Source: Gammaproteobacteria bacterium
Lineage (GTDB): Bacteria > Pseudomonadota > Gammaproteobacteria > Competibacterales > Competibacteraceae
Length of the DNA: 64,000 nucleotides
Reading direction: 5' to 3'
Assembly: GCA_024235135.1 (NCBI GenBank)
Contig: JACKMZ010000001.1
Location: 591,501 to 655,500, forward strand
Made by a program: the position numbers and the translations under genes. The notes below the pieces were generated by a model. It was not told the origin of the DNA. It saw only the letters and a list, made by a program, of their open reading frames with translations, and searched no databases. Positions 26,410 through 34,738 of the stretch are shown one piece after another; positions within the stretch are counted from its first letter, which is position 1, and the number at the start of each line of letters is the position of its first letter.

Positions 26410-28013
26410 GCCGGACCAAATTCATCGTTCTGGGAATCATCGCCCTGGTATTGGCCGTGGTCGCGATCGGCTTGGGATTCCAGAGCCGTTGGCAGCGTCT
26501 GCCCGCGTCGAATGAGCGATTCTTTCCTGACCTGGAGAGCCATTTGAACGATGTCACCCGCCTGCAAGTGCAGATCGCGGGCTTCGATCCGGTGACCGTG
26601 ACACGGGAAGGGGATCGCTGGGGCGTGGCGGATCGCGACGGCTATCCGGTGGATACCGGCCTGTTGCGGCGGGAATTGCTGACCCTGGCGGAACTGAAGC
26701 GGGTGGAAGCCATGACCAGCAACCCGGATAAATACGAACGGCTCGGCCTGCGGGATCTCGACAAGAAGGGCTCGGAAGCGCGCGAAATCAAGCTGTGGGC
26801 GGGCGACAAGGCACTGGTCCAGATGTTCGCCGGCAAGAGCGGACCAGGCGGTGGGAGTTACCTACGCCTCAAAGATGACCCGCAAAGCTGGTTGAGTTCG
26901 GCCGCGGTCAATTCTCCCAGTCAGCCGGCCGATTGGTTGGAGAAGGAACTGCTGAGCGTGACGCCGGAGCAAATCCAGCGTATCCAGGCGCAAACCGCCG
27001 ACGGGACGAAATACACGCTGAGCAAGGCGGACCGGAAAGCCACCGCCTTCACCGTGGAACCCGTACCGGAGGGAAAACGCGCCAAGGTCTCGGAAATCCA
27101 GCGCATCAGCGGGGCGTTGAATGCCTTGCGCATGGATGACGTGGTGGCCGAAAGCAAGGGACCGAAGAGCGATGCGCCCTGGTCCAAGGCCGAATTCGAC
27201 GCCTTTGACGGATTGGTGATCGAAGCCCAGACTCGCAAGGTCGAAGGCAAGGACTATCTGAAGCTGAGCGCGCGTTTCGACGAAGAACTCGCCAAGCAGT
27301 CGCAGCAGGCGGCGGCGTCGAAACAGGGGCAGGAAGCCGCCAAGCCGACACCGGCGCTGGACCCGCCCGACAAGGTGAAGGCCCAGGCCGAACAGTTGGC
27401 CGAACGCTTCAAGGGCTGGTTATATATCGTGCCCACCTTCAAGGCCGAACTGTTCGGTCTGCCCGCGGATAAGCTATTCGAGAATCCGCCCAAGCCGGCA
27501 GCGGCGCCAGCGGCTGCTCAGCCGATCCCAGCGCCGGCGGCCGGGCCCGCCGGGACACCGGAAGCGGGCGCGCCGGAAGCAGCTCCCGAAGCGGCGACGC
27601 CGGGGCAGCCCAACGCCGGTGAGGTGGAGGAATTTACCCGCGAGCAACCCGCCGAACCCGGCGCCGCTCCGGCCGAGGCGACGCCTCCGGCCACCGAAAC
27701 ACAGACGCCGGCGGTCGCTTCGCCACCCGCCGCGCCGAGCGAAGCGCAACCGGACACGAGTGGGGAAGCGCCGGCGGCCGCACAAAGTCCGGCTGCCGCG
27801 ACCCCTTCGGAACCGCCACCTACCGAGGAAACTCAGCCGGCGCCCGCGACTCCGCCCTCGGAGTCGAGCATGCCCGTACCCGCAACGCCGGCGGAAACGA
27901 CTTCGGAGCCAACGCCGGAAGCGGTCACGAAGGAGCCTGCCGCCGAATCCGGTGGCGAGGCCCCGGTGGAGAAGGAACCCGCCAGCTCGGCCCCGGCGGC
28001 GGGAGGTCAGTAG
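26406..28013 (+). CDS. DUF4340-like exported protein with Pro/Ala-rich tail
   Basis: A 535-residue protein with an N-terminal membrane anchor (about residues 5-25) and a DUF4340-like body (about 25-365), as commonly found downstream of GldG genes; WGVADRDGYPVDTGLLRREL and YERLGLRDLDKKGSEAREIK fit that family. From about residue 360 to the end it is almost wholly Pro, Ala, Glu and Thr. The tail is probably extended and unstructured, perhaps a spacer across the periplasm. ATGA overlap with the gene upstream. It closes the four-gene module. Confidence 0.82.
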   Translation: MSRTKFIVLGIIALVLAVVAIGLGFQSRWQRLPASNERFFPDLESHLNDVTRLQVQIAGFDPVTVTREGDRWGVADRDGYPVDTGLLRRELLTLAELKRVEAMTSNPDKYERLGLRDLDKKGSEAREIKLWAGDKALVQMFAGKSGPGGGSYLRLKDDPQSWLSSAAVNSPSQPADWLEKELLSVTPEQIQRIQAQTADGTKYTLSKADRKATAFTVEPVPEGKRAKVSEIQRISGALNALRMDDVVAESKGPKSDAPWSKAEFDAFDGLVIEAQTRKVEGKDYLKLSARFDEELAKQSQQAAASKQGQEAAKPTPALDPPDKVKAQAEQLAERFKGWLYIVPTFKAELFGLPADKLFENPPKPAAAPAAAQPIPAPAAGPAGTPEAGAPEAAPEAATPGQPNAGEVEEFTREQPAEPGAAPAEATPPATETQTPAVASPPAAPSEAQPDTSGEAPAAAQSPAAATPSEPPPTEETQPAPATPPSESSMPVPATPAETTSEPTPEAVTKEPAAESGGEAPVEKEPASSAPAAGGQ

Positions 28014-28070
28014 TAACCCGCCGCTGGGCGGAAATCGATCCGCTCCGGATGATACGCCCCGCCCCATCGT

Positions 28071-28108
28071 CCGCGTTCATCGGTCCGCAGTCGGATCGAT
28101 GAACGCGG
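28071..28108. terminator. Long hairpin after the Gld-like module
   Basis: CCGCGTTCATCG and CGATGAACGCGG are a perfect 12-bp inverted repeat, extended inward by a G-T pair and TCCG/CGGA, leaving a four-base loop. It lies 57 bp after the DUF4340-like stop and could end that transcript. No T-run follows, so a role other than rho-independent termination (mRNA protection, or a recombination border of the adjacent restriction-modification genes) is possible. Confidence 0.5.
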
Positions 28109-28268
28109 GGACGCGGCGCGTCGGACGATTCCCCAGACGGCAAGGACGCCGTAATTTTTCTCAAAAAGATTTACTAAGATCCGGTGCACCGGCGACGATG
28201 GAGCACAGCGGAATCGCTGTTCGAGCGGGGCGCCTTTTGTACGCCTGTGCCCATAGGCTTGGCATGGT

Positions 28269-29234
28269 CTAGGCGAGGGCTCTAAGTAGTAACTGGGCAC
28301 GATGCTCGTCGCTAACGGCTTCCCACGCGGCGAGTAGCTGCATGTGCGCTTCCTTGCTGATGTCTACGGCGACCGCGAGCCCGTCCTCCTCCTCGGGAAC
28401 TTGCACAATTTTGCCGGCGCGCTCGACGACCTTGAGAATGGCCGCGCTCACGGTAGCGTAGTCAAGCGAACCGAGCTTGCTTTTGAGTACATGGGCCGTC
28501 GCTGCCGAGACCCACAGCCGGACGGTTGTTGTATTGACCGGTTCACTTTGGACGCGGAAATAGTAAAGGTTCTTGTCCGAGGGCGGTGGTACGTCAAAAT
28601 AAGGCTGGATCTTGATGCCTGCGCTGGTGGTAACGGAGTATCGCTTCTGTCTCGTGTCTTTATCGTATATCCAAAGGCTCTTGCTGGCTTTGCGCACGCC
28701 CTTGGCGGGCGTGACGTTCCATTCGGCGGTGAACTGCTCCGGGTTGGGTGGAAGCATTCGTTCCTCGAAGTAGAGGAACTCTGTTAGGTTATCTTCCCAA
28801 ATTAGCCAGCCCGTGCGCATGTCAGGCGTGTTGTTCGGCGCGGCCTCCTTGACGCGGTGGGTCCGCTCTTGAATCAACTCGGCATATTGCTTGAACACGT
28901 CGTGCATGACATCGGTGGCGTTGCGCGAGGTGTCTTCAATGCGGATAGAGCGCGTGGCCGCCGGGTGCATGAGCGTCGTGCCGCACACGGATTTGAGCGG
29001 CCGATTCCGAAGCCCCGCGATGCGTAGGAGCTTCATCTCAAGTCCAAGTCCCTGATAGTTGACATCGATGTGCAGGTTGCTCCATCCCCCATCGGGGATG
29101 TTTTTGGCAAGGCAGTAGACGCGGCTCCAATCCCCTTCCTCCAGCTTCCTTCCCATCATCGAAGCGACCTGTGTAGCAAGCCACCGTTTCGCAAGTTCCT
29201 TCTCTGCATCGGTAAAGGCTTGCAGATAAGACAT
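28269..29234 (-). CDS. Probable type II restriction endonuclease, PD-(D/E)xK type
   Basis: A 321-residue protein without a recognised family name. Residues D57 and E66-M-K68 in HIDVNYQGLGLEMKLLR form a D...ExK arrangement typical of restriction nucleases. It begins MSYLQAFTDAEKELAKRWLA; no membrane or signal segments. Its ATG shares one base with the stop of the upstream DNA methyltransferase (TAATG), so the two are translationally coupled. That coupling is the main reason for the call. The C-terminal LAVAVDISKEAHMQLL is not diagnostic. Base composition is lower in GC than the flanking operons. Confidence 0.65.
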   Translation of the reverse strand: MSYLQAFTDAEKELAKRWLATQVASMMGRKLEEGDWSRVYCLAKNIPDGGWSNLHIDVNYQGLGLEMKLLRIAGLRNRPLKSVCGTTLMHPAATRSIRIEDTSRNATDVMHDVFKQYAELIQERTHRVKEAAPNNTPDMRTGWLIWEDNLTEFLYFEERMLPPNPEQFTAEWNVTPAKGVRKASKSLWIYDKDTRQKRYSVTTSAGIKIQPYFDVPPPSDKNLYYFRVQSEPVNTTTVRLWVSAATAHVLKSKLGSLDYATVSAAILKVVERAGKIVQVPEEEDGLAVAVDISKEAHMQLLAAWEAVSDEHRAQLLLRALA

Positions 29235-31384
29235 TACGCCACGCCTTCGTTGTTTTCGAGAATATCCATTGCTTGAGATCGGAATGTTGCGAAGTCCAGC
29301 ATCTTGCTATGCTGCAAGAGACTGTCGGCTAGGTATTCGCTATACAGCGTCCGATAGTCGATGTCGGCCTCGCGTCTGACATGCAGGTAGGGCAGCACGG
29401 GCACAGTGCCGCTGCGGTTATTGAGAAAGTCTCTTACGGAAATGACGCGAGCAGTGTCGCTCGATGTTTGCGCAGGGTTCGCGCACGTGGGCTTCTGGCA
29501 ATGAAGCATGAGATCGGCGCCGGCCGTGTTGTCGCTGACGAACTGCTTGAACGTGCCGTGCTGCTTGTCGAAGATATCGATTCTCTCGATGGTGAAACCC
29601 GCATCAAGTACGGAGCGGCGGATACGATCCCAAATGTCTTTGGCCGAGTTCATGAAAACGAGCACGAGCCAATGACCAGGCCTCAGAACGCGATAGCACT
29701 CTTTAAGGCTCTGCGTCATCAAGTCCTGATATTGCCTGGCGTCCTTCTTCATGACGCGATTGACGATGGCCTCGTTCGTGGTATCCGTATAGACCTTAAG
29801 CCACGACTCCCACAGCATGTTCATCTCGCTGTAGTTGATATTGGCTCCGAAGGGTGGGTCGGTGAAGATCAGGTCGACACAGCTATCCGGGAGGAAAGAG
29901 AGGTTGGTTGCCGATCCCGTATTGACAAGACAACGCCCCGTGTAGGAATGCGCGGTCGTCTCAAGGTGGTCAATAATTGAGCGTGCCTTACGCTCGAATG
30001 TCACGAAAACGTTGGCCTCGTTGAATATGTAGGGAACATTGAAATTCGCCGTGTTTCCGCTGCCTCCCCAAAATCTGTACTCGGAGAGTTTCGTCACACG
30101 CTGGTAGAGCGATGTGAAGACAAAGCCGAGAAATGCGGCGAGGTTGGTGTCCTCGATTCGGTGGATGGCCTTCCAAAGCTGACTCATGGCCGCAAGGTTC
30201 CTTGCGGTGTAGAAGTTCTTGATGTTGGTAAGGCCGTGCCGCTTGGGTTGAGAGAGGTTCACCCCGGCGGGCAAGTCGAAATCTGGAACGAAGTCGGCTG
30301 CGATGTATTGATCCGCTTCGATCGAAGCAATGAGCTTGAGGTCATCGTCGCTCGGTGGAACCTCGGACTGAACCTTGCTGCAGCACTTGTAGCCGACAAG
30401 AACGGGAACCGGGTTTGTGCGGGCAAGACGCGACTTCTTCAGTTGCCGCTTGCAGTGAGGGCAAGGGAATTCGCGAAGAAACTTGTGTTCGCGAACGGTC
30501 TTGCCATAGCGGCGGCATTCGTCCCAAAGAACGAACTCCTTACCGCACTCGCTGCAAGTAACTTTGTATGACCAGACCGTAAATAGGAGTTCCGTGTCCT
30601 TGGCGCACGCGCGGCACTGCGTTGTGTAGAGGTCTTTGCGCACTTCGGCCAGACTGCCCGTGACAGTTTTGACTGCCGCCGTCAATGCCGCTGGATCGCA
30701 TTGGGACGTGAAGCGATCGGCTATGAAGCTGGCTGCCGGCGAAAGCTCATTGAGGATGACGTCGTGTCCCGTGGTTCGGGCGGCGACGCCTGTCATGCCG
30801 CTTCCCGCGAAAGGATCGAGTATTAGTCCGTCAGCGGGGAGATACTTTCGCAGGACTTGAGCGATTCCCTGTGGCGGCACCTTGGTATGGTAGGTATGAG
30901 CGTCATAGGTGTAGGTGTTCTTGCCAGCGGAAACCCCTTCCGCCACCGCTTTCGCGACAGTCTGCGCTGCGTTAGCGTGGGCGGACAGGATTGCTGCAAG
31001 TTGCTGCTGCCCGCTGTTGCCCCAAAGCGATCCCGTCCTAAGCCGGGAAAGCAGATACGGGCCAGGATCGTCCCGCATTACGACTGTGCCTTCATAACCG
31101 TTCGCTTCGGAGGCCTGTCGGATGCCGCGTGAGGCGAATGTGCGATTTACATTCATACCGGCCAGATCGATAGTGCGACCAGCCTTTACGTCAGCCAGCA
31201 GACGGCGCAGTTGCTTGACGACATCGGTTCCAGGTTCGATGTCTCCGCGCTCCCAACGAACGACCGAGAAGTAGGATGTGCCGAGGTACTGGGCCAAGCC
31301 CTTTGGGTCGAGACCGCTTGTGTCGAAAACTGCCTGCAATAGCTTCTGAGTTGTCGTTTGATCTCTCAACGCTGTCTTGTTCAA
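29234..31384 (-). CDS. DNA N6-adenine/N4-cytosine methyltransferase with N-terminal helix-turn-helix
   Basis: A 716-residue protein starting at a TTG. Residues 20-65 form a Cro/CI-type helix-turn-helix (LAQYLGTSYFSVVRWERGD). Motif I is ILDPFAGSGMTGVAAR near residue 190 and motif IV is IFTDPPFGANINYSEMN near 509. Between them are four cysteine pairs (CRAC 257, CSEC 277, CPHC 308, CC 334), probably zinc ribbons. DPPF with a preceding DPFAGSG marks an amino-methyltransferase. It should protect host DNA against the coupled nuclease, and the helix-turn-helix may make it autoregulate the pair. The target site is unknown. Confidence 0.85.
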   Translation of the reverse strand: MNKTALRDQTTTQKLLQAVFDTSGLDPKGLAQYLGTSYFSVVRWERGDIEPGTDVVKQLRRLLADVKAGRTIDLAGMNVNRTFASRGIRQASEANGYEGTVVMRDDPGPYLLSRLRTGSLWGNSGQQQLAAILSAHANAAQTVAKAVAEGVSAGKNTYTYDAHTYHTKVPPQGIAQVLRKYLPADGLILDPFAGSGMTGVAARTTGHDVILNELSPAASFIADRFTSQCDPAALTAAVKTVTGSLAEVRKDLYTTQCRACAKDTELLFTVWSYKVTCSECGKEFVLWDECRRYGKTVREHKFLREFPCPHCKRQLKKSRLARTNPVPVLVGYKCCSKVQSEVPPSDDDLKLIASIEADQYIAADFVPDFDLPAGVNLSQPKRHGLTNIKNFYTARNLAAMSQLWKAIHRIEDTNLAAFLGFVFTSLYQRVTKLSEYRFWGGSGNTANFNVPYIFNEANVFVTFERKARSIIDHLETTAHSYTGRCLVNTGSATNLSFLPDSCVDLIFTDPPFGANINYSEMNMLWESWLKVYTDTTNEAIVNRVMKKDARQYQDLMTQSLKECYRVLRPGHWLVLVFMNSAKDIWDRIRRSVLDAGFTIERIDIFDKQHGTFKQFVSDNTAGADLMLHCQKPTCANPAQTSSDTARVISVRDFLNNRSGTVPVLPYLHVRREADIDYRTLYSEYLADSLLQHSKMLDFATFRSQAMDILENNEGVA

Positions 31385-31546
31385 TATTCTGTTGTGAGCC
31401 GTTCCGGGTTCTTTGGGGGCTGCTCTTGGTCGAGGTTAAGTGGCCCGCACGATATTACTGGCGAGACGCGACAGTATTCTGGCCCAGCCGGTTCGTACTG
31501 AATCCGCCTGGAGGAGTGATCTGCCGATACCCACCGGGCCATGCCA

Positions 31547-32494
31547 TCACGGGTGAATCTGCAGGACGATCTTGCCACTGACCCCGCCTGCCTCCAGACG
31601 CCGGTGAGCGTTGGCCACCTGATTCAAGGGCATCAGGGAATCGATAACCGGCCGTAATTGGCGGCGTTCCGCCAATACCCGCAGAATTTCCATTTTTTCG
31701 CCCGAGCGTTCCATGAATCCGAAATACAGACGGAGGTTCTTGCCGTAGGCGCCGTTCAAGTCGCCGCTGGTGTCGACGATGCTGGCCAACTTGCCATGGG
31801 GCCGGACGGCCTGGATGCTGCGCGCTAGCGTATCGCCGCCGACCGTGTCGTAGACTGCATCCACGCCTCGGCCTTCGGTTTCCCTCAGGGCCGCCTCGAC
31901 GAAATCCTCGGTGCGATAGTCGATGACCACGTCGGCTCCCAAGGACCTGACCATGGGTTGATTAGCGGCCCGGCAGGTACCCAGCACCCGCGCGCCCGAG
32001 GCTTTGGCGATCTGTACCGCCAGCGAGCCCACGCCCCCGGCGGCGGCATGGATCAGCACGGTCTGTCCGGGCCCTAGCTGCATGAAGGCGATGGCGTCCC
32101 AAGCCGTACATCCGGCCAAGGGCAGACTGGCGGCTTCGGTAAAACTCAGGTTGCTGGGCTTGAAGGTCACGATGGATTCATCGGCCACGTGATATTCGGC
32201 GTAACTGCCTTGGCCACCGAATATCAGGGGACTGTAGAACACCTCGTCGCCGATCTTGAACCGTTTGACGCCCGCTCCGACCGCCTCGACGACTCCGGCT
32301 ACGTCGTAACCGATGACCGCGGGTGGCGTCACGCCCGCCCACGAACCGGCCGACCGTATCTTGTAATCGACCGGATTGACCGACGTGGCGTGGACACGGA
32401 CCAGGATTTCCGTGACACCGGGTTGCGGTTTTGGCCAATCGCACTCGGCGAAAACTTCGGGACCGCCGAAATCGGTGATGATCATGGCTTTCAT
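31547..32494 (-). CDS. Zinc-independent quinone-oxidoreductase-like alcohol dehydrogenase
   Basis: A 315-residue medium-chain dehydrogenase/reductase. The N-terminal GroES-like domain has VNPVDYKIRSAG and the NADPH site is HAAAGGVGSLAVQIAK; GADVVIDYRTEDF follows. No catalytic or structural zinc cysteines are seen, so it belongs to the quinone reductase (Qor/ZTA1) group. ATG at 32494 is chosen since AGGAG lies seven bases upstream; the frame also has an ATG six codons earlier. Role unknown, perhaps quinone or enal detoxification. Confidence 0.9.
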   Translation of the reverse strand: MKAMIITDFGGPEVFAECDWPKPQPGVTEILVRVHATSVNPVDYKIRSAGSWAGVTPPAVIGYDVAGVVEAVGAGVKRFKIGDEVFYSPLIFGGQGSYAEYHVADESIVTFKPSNLSFTEAASLPLAGCTAWDAIAFMQLGPGQTVLIHAAAGGVGSLAVQIAKASGARVLGTCRAANQPMVRSLGADVVIDYRTEDFVEAALRETEGRGVDAVYDTVGGDTLARSIQAVRPHGKLASIVDTSGDLNGAYGKNLRLYFGFMERSGEKMEILRVLAERRQLRPVIDSLMPLNQVANAHRRLEAGGVSGKIVLQIHP

Positions 32495-32546
32495 GGGGGT
32501 GCTCCTGTTCAAGTCGCGTTCGGTAAGGGATCTTGCTCCGCGGACA

Positions 32547-33629
32547 TCAATGTCCCCGTTGGCGCCGCAGCGTCGCGTACAAATCCAAATAGGCGCCGAC
32601 GACGGCTTCCCGGCCGTGGTATTCGTTCACCTCGCGTCGTCCGGCCAGCGCCAGGCGCTCGCTTTCGACGGACGGGGCGGTTATCGCCTCTCCCAGCCGC
32701 CGGGCCAGCGCGGCGGGATCGTTGCATGGCGTCAGCAGGCCATTGTCGCCGTCCCGGATCAACTCCGACGCGCCCGGCGTGGTGGTGGCGAGCACGGGCT
32801 TGCCGTGGCTCCAGGCTTCCAGAATCACATTGCCCAGGGTTTCATGGCGCGATGGGCAAACCACCCAATCGGCCAGTTGATAGTACGGCGCCGGATCGCT
32901 TTGCCAACCGGCCCAATGCACCCGTCGTTCCAGTTCGAGTTGGCGGGCCAGGGCGTGCAGTTCATCGCGCAGGGGGCCGTCGCCGGCGATGATCAGATGT
33001 AGCGGGCGATCCCGCAGGGCGATCGGCAGTTGGGCGAAGGCCCGAAGCAGATCGTCGAAACCCTTGATGTCGATGAATCGGCCCAGGGTGAAAATAACGC
33101 AGGAGGCTTCGGGTAGATGCAGGCGCGCGCGCAAGTCATCCAGACGGGCAAGATCCAGCGCCGGCGAGTCGGGGACGAAATTGCCGATCTGATAGACCCG
33201 CTCCGCCGGCAGCCCGGAACGGACCAGATAATCGCAAACCCCCCGCGTATTGCCGACCCAGGCATGGGCATGGGTGTAATAACCTGCGATCTTGTAATAG
33301 CCCCCGAGCCGGGCGACGTGCACGGCACGGCCCGTGGGGGGGAGACGGGTCAGACGAGTGGCGCGGCCCATGTAGGTTTGCACGATGTCCGGTTGCCTTT
33401 TTTTGACCCAACGGCGGATGCGCCAAGCGGATAGCCAATCCCATTGATTGGCCAGGGGCAGATGGAATTGCTCCAGAGGGTCCGCGCTCAGCGCCCGAGC
33501 AATGGGGCTGCCGGGGCGGTTGAGCGCGACGGCGTGATGTCCGACGCCATTGAGGGCGCGCACCAGGCGGACATAGAACTGGTCGGCTCCGCCCATTTGC
33601 CGGCTGCCGATGATATGCAGGGACTCCAC
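32547..33629 (-). CDS. Glycosyltransferase, GT4 family
   Basis: A 360-residue GT-B fold enzyme starting with GTG after GGGAG. The N-terminal acceptor half begins SLHIIGSRQMGGADQFYVRL; the donor half has FTLGRFIDIKGFDDLL, LIIAGDGPLRDEL and the E-x7-E segment RHETLGNVILEAWSHGKPVL. It resembles lipopolysaccharide-core or capsule mannosyl/glucosyltransferases; donor and acceptor are unknown. It lies 18 bp after an SDR gene on the same strand. Confidence 0.9.
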   Translation of the reverse strand: MESLHIIGSRQMGGADQFYVRLVRALNGVGHHAVALNRPGSPIARALSADPLEQFHLPLANQWDWLSAWRIRRWVKKRQPDIVQTYMGRATRLTRLPPTGRAVHVARLGGYYKIAGYYTHAHAWVGNTRGVCDYLVRSGLPAERVYQIGNFVPDSPALDLARLDDLRARLHLPEASCVIFTLGRFIDIKGFDDLLRAFAQLPIALRDRPLHLIIAGDGPLRDELHALARQLELERRVHWAGWQSDPAPYYQLADWVVCPSRHETLGNVILEAWSHGKPVLATTTPGASELIRDGDNGLLTPCNDPAALARRLGEAITAPSVESERLALAGRREVNEYHGREAVVGAYLDLYATLRRQRGH

Positions 33630-33647
33630 GCCGCTCCCGTGTGTTCG

Positions 33648-34454
33648 CTAACGCAGTTTGCGGGTCAGTACGCCACTCAGAAAGCGTCCCGCCCAGGCGG
33701 GTTGATGGCGCATCCAAAACGCCGCCATTTGATTGATCCGGCCGCTGACGCAAACCGCCTCGCCCGCCATGCAGGCCGCGTATCCGTCGCGCGCGACCCG
33801 TTCCGTGTTGCCGACCAGGAAACCCGGCAAGGGCGTGGGCTTGGAGGTGGTCGCGGAAACGATGTTGAGCATGGCGGTATCGGTGAATCCGGGGCACAAC
33901 GCCGTGGCGGTCACGCCGGTATCGCGCAGTTCATTCGCCAATGCCTCGGTCAAGGCCAATACATAAGCCTTGGAAGCGGAATAGGTCGCCAAGGTCGGTA
34001 CCGGCTGAAAGGCGCTCAGCGAAGAGACGTTCAGAATCCGTCCGCGACGGCGATGCAGCATGGGTTGGAGGAATAGATGCGTCAGAGTGGTCAAGGCGAC
34101 GATGTTCAACTGGATCAGTTCCAGATGATCCGCGAGATAAATATCCTTGAAAGCGCCATGATGATTGATTCCCGCGTTATTGACCAGCACGTCGATCTCG
34201 ATGGCCTGCCGTTCCAGCGTCTGAAACACGGTGAGCGGGGCTTGCGGGGCGACCAGATCGCAGGCGATGGGAACGACCTTGACGCCGTATTCGTCATGCA
34301 ACTGGCGGGCGAGTGCTTCGAGAGCCTGGCGGCGGCGGGAGACGATGACCAGATCGAAGCCGTGCTCCGCGAAAATTTTGGCGAGCTGCTGGCCGATGCC
34401 CGCCGACGCGCCGGTGATCAACGCTGTTTGCGGCAACTCCGTGGGGGAAGTCAT
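33648..34454 (-). CDS. Short-chain dehydrogenase (DltE-like SDR)
   Basis: A 268-residue NADP-binding oxidoreductase. Cofactor motif TGASAGIGQQLA, structural NNAGINHHG, catalytic Ser in LNVSSLSAFQ and YSASKAYVLALTEAL with the Tyr and Lys. The C-terminal part carries ARDGYAACMAGEAVCV, usual in the DltE/YqjQ-like group. ATG at 34454 is selected because TALITGASAG follows closely; an in-frame ATG at 34526 adds a basic stretch that looks untranslated. The substrate is unknown, perhaps a fatty or polyketide intermediate. Confidence 0.88.
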   Translation of the reverse strand: MTSPTELPQTALITGASAGIGQQLAKIFAEHGFDLVIVSRRRQALEALARQLHDEYGVKVVPIACDLVAPQAPLTVFQTLERQAIEIDVLVNNAGINHHGAFKDIYLADHLELIQLNIVALTTLTHLFLQPMLHRRRGRILNVSSLSAFQPVPTLATYSASKAYVLALTEALANELRDTGVTATALCPGFTDTAMLNIVSATTSKPTPLPGFLVGNTERVARDGYAACMAGEAVCVSGRINQMAAFWMRHQPAWAGRFLSGVLTRKLR

Positions 34455-34738
34455 ACGCTGGGGTACTCTCTGGATAGGGTGAGGGTGTTCAAGGCGTCGA
34501 TTACTCCTGGTTTCCTTGGAAAACACGGGAAAAGCTTAGCAGGTCTTCCCAATGACCAGCAGGGGATCGGGGCATTCTTCCGGTTCGGTGTGGCTCGGCG
34601 TGGCGCGGTCCTCGGACCGCCGCGTTTCGCTTTCCGCAGTCAAAGGGTGCGCCGTGGCGGCGATGTCGGGCTGGCGTGTGGGGCGTTTGGGGTTCAGCGA
34701 GCGGCCGGTCATGCGCCGCCCGCTGGGTGTGTCGATGG

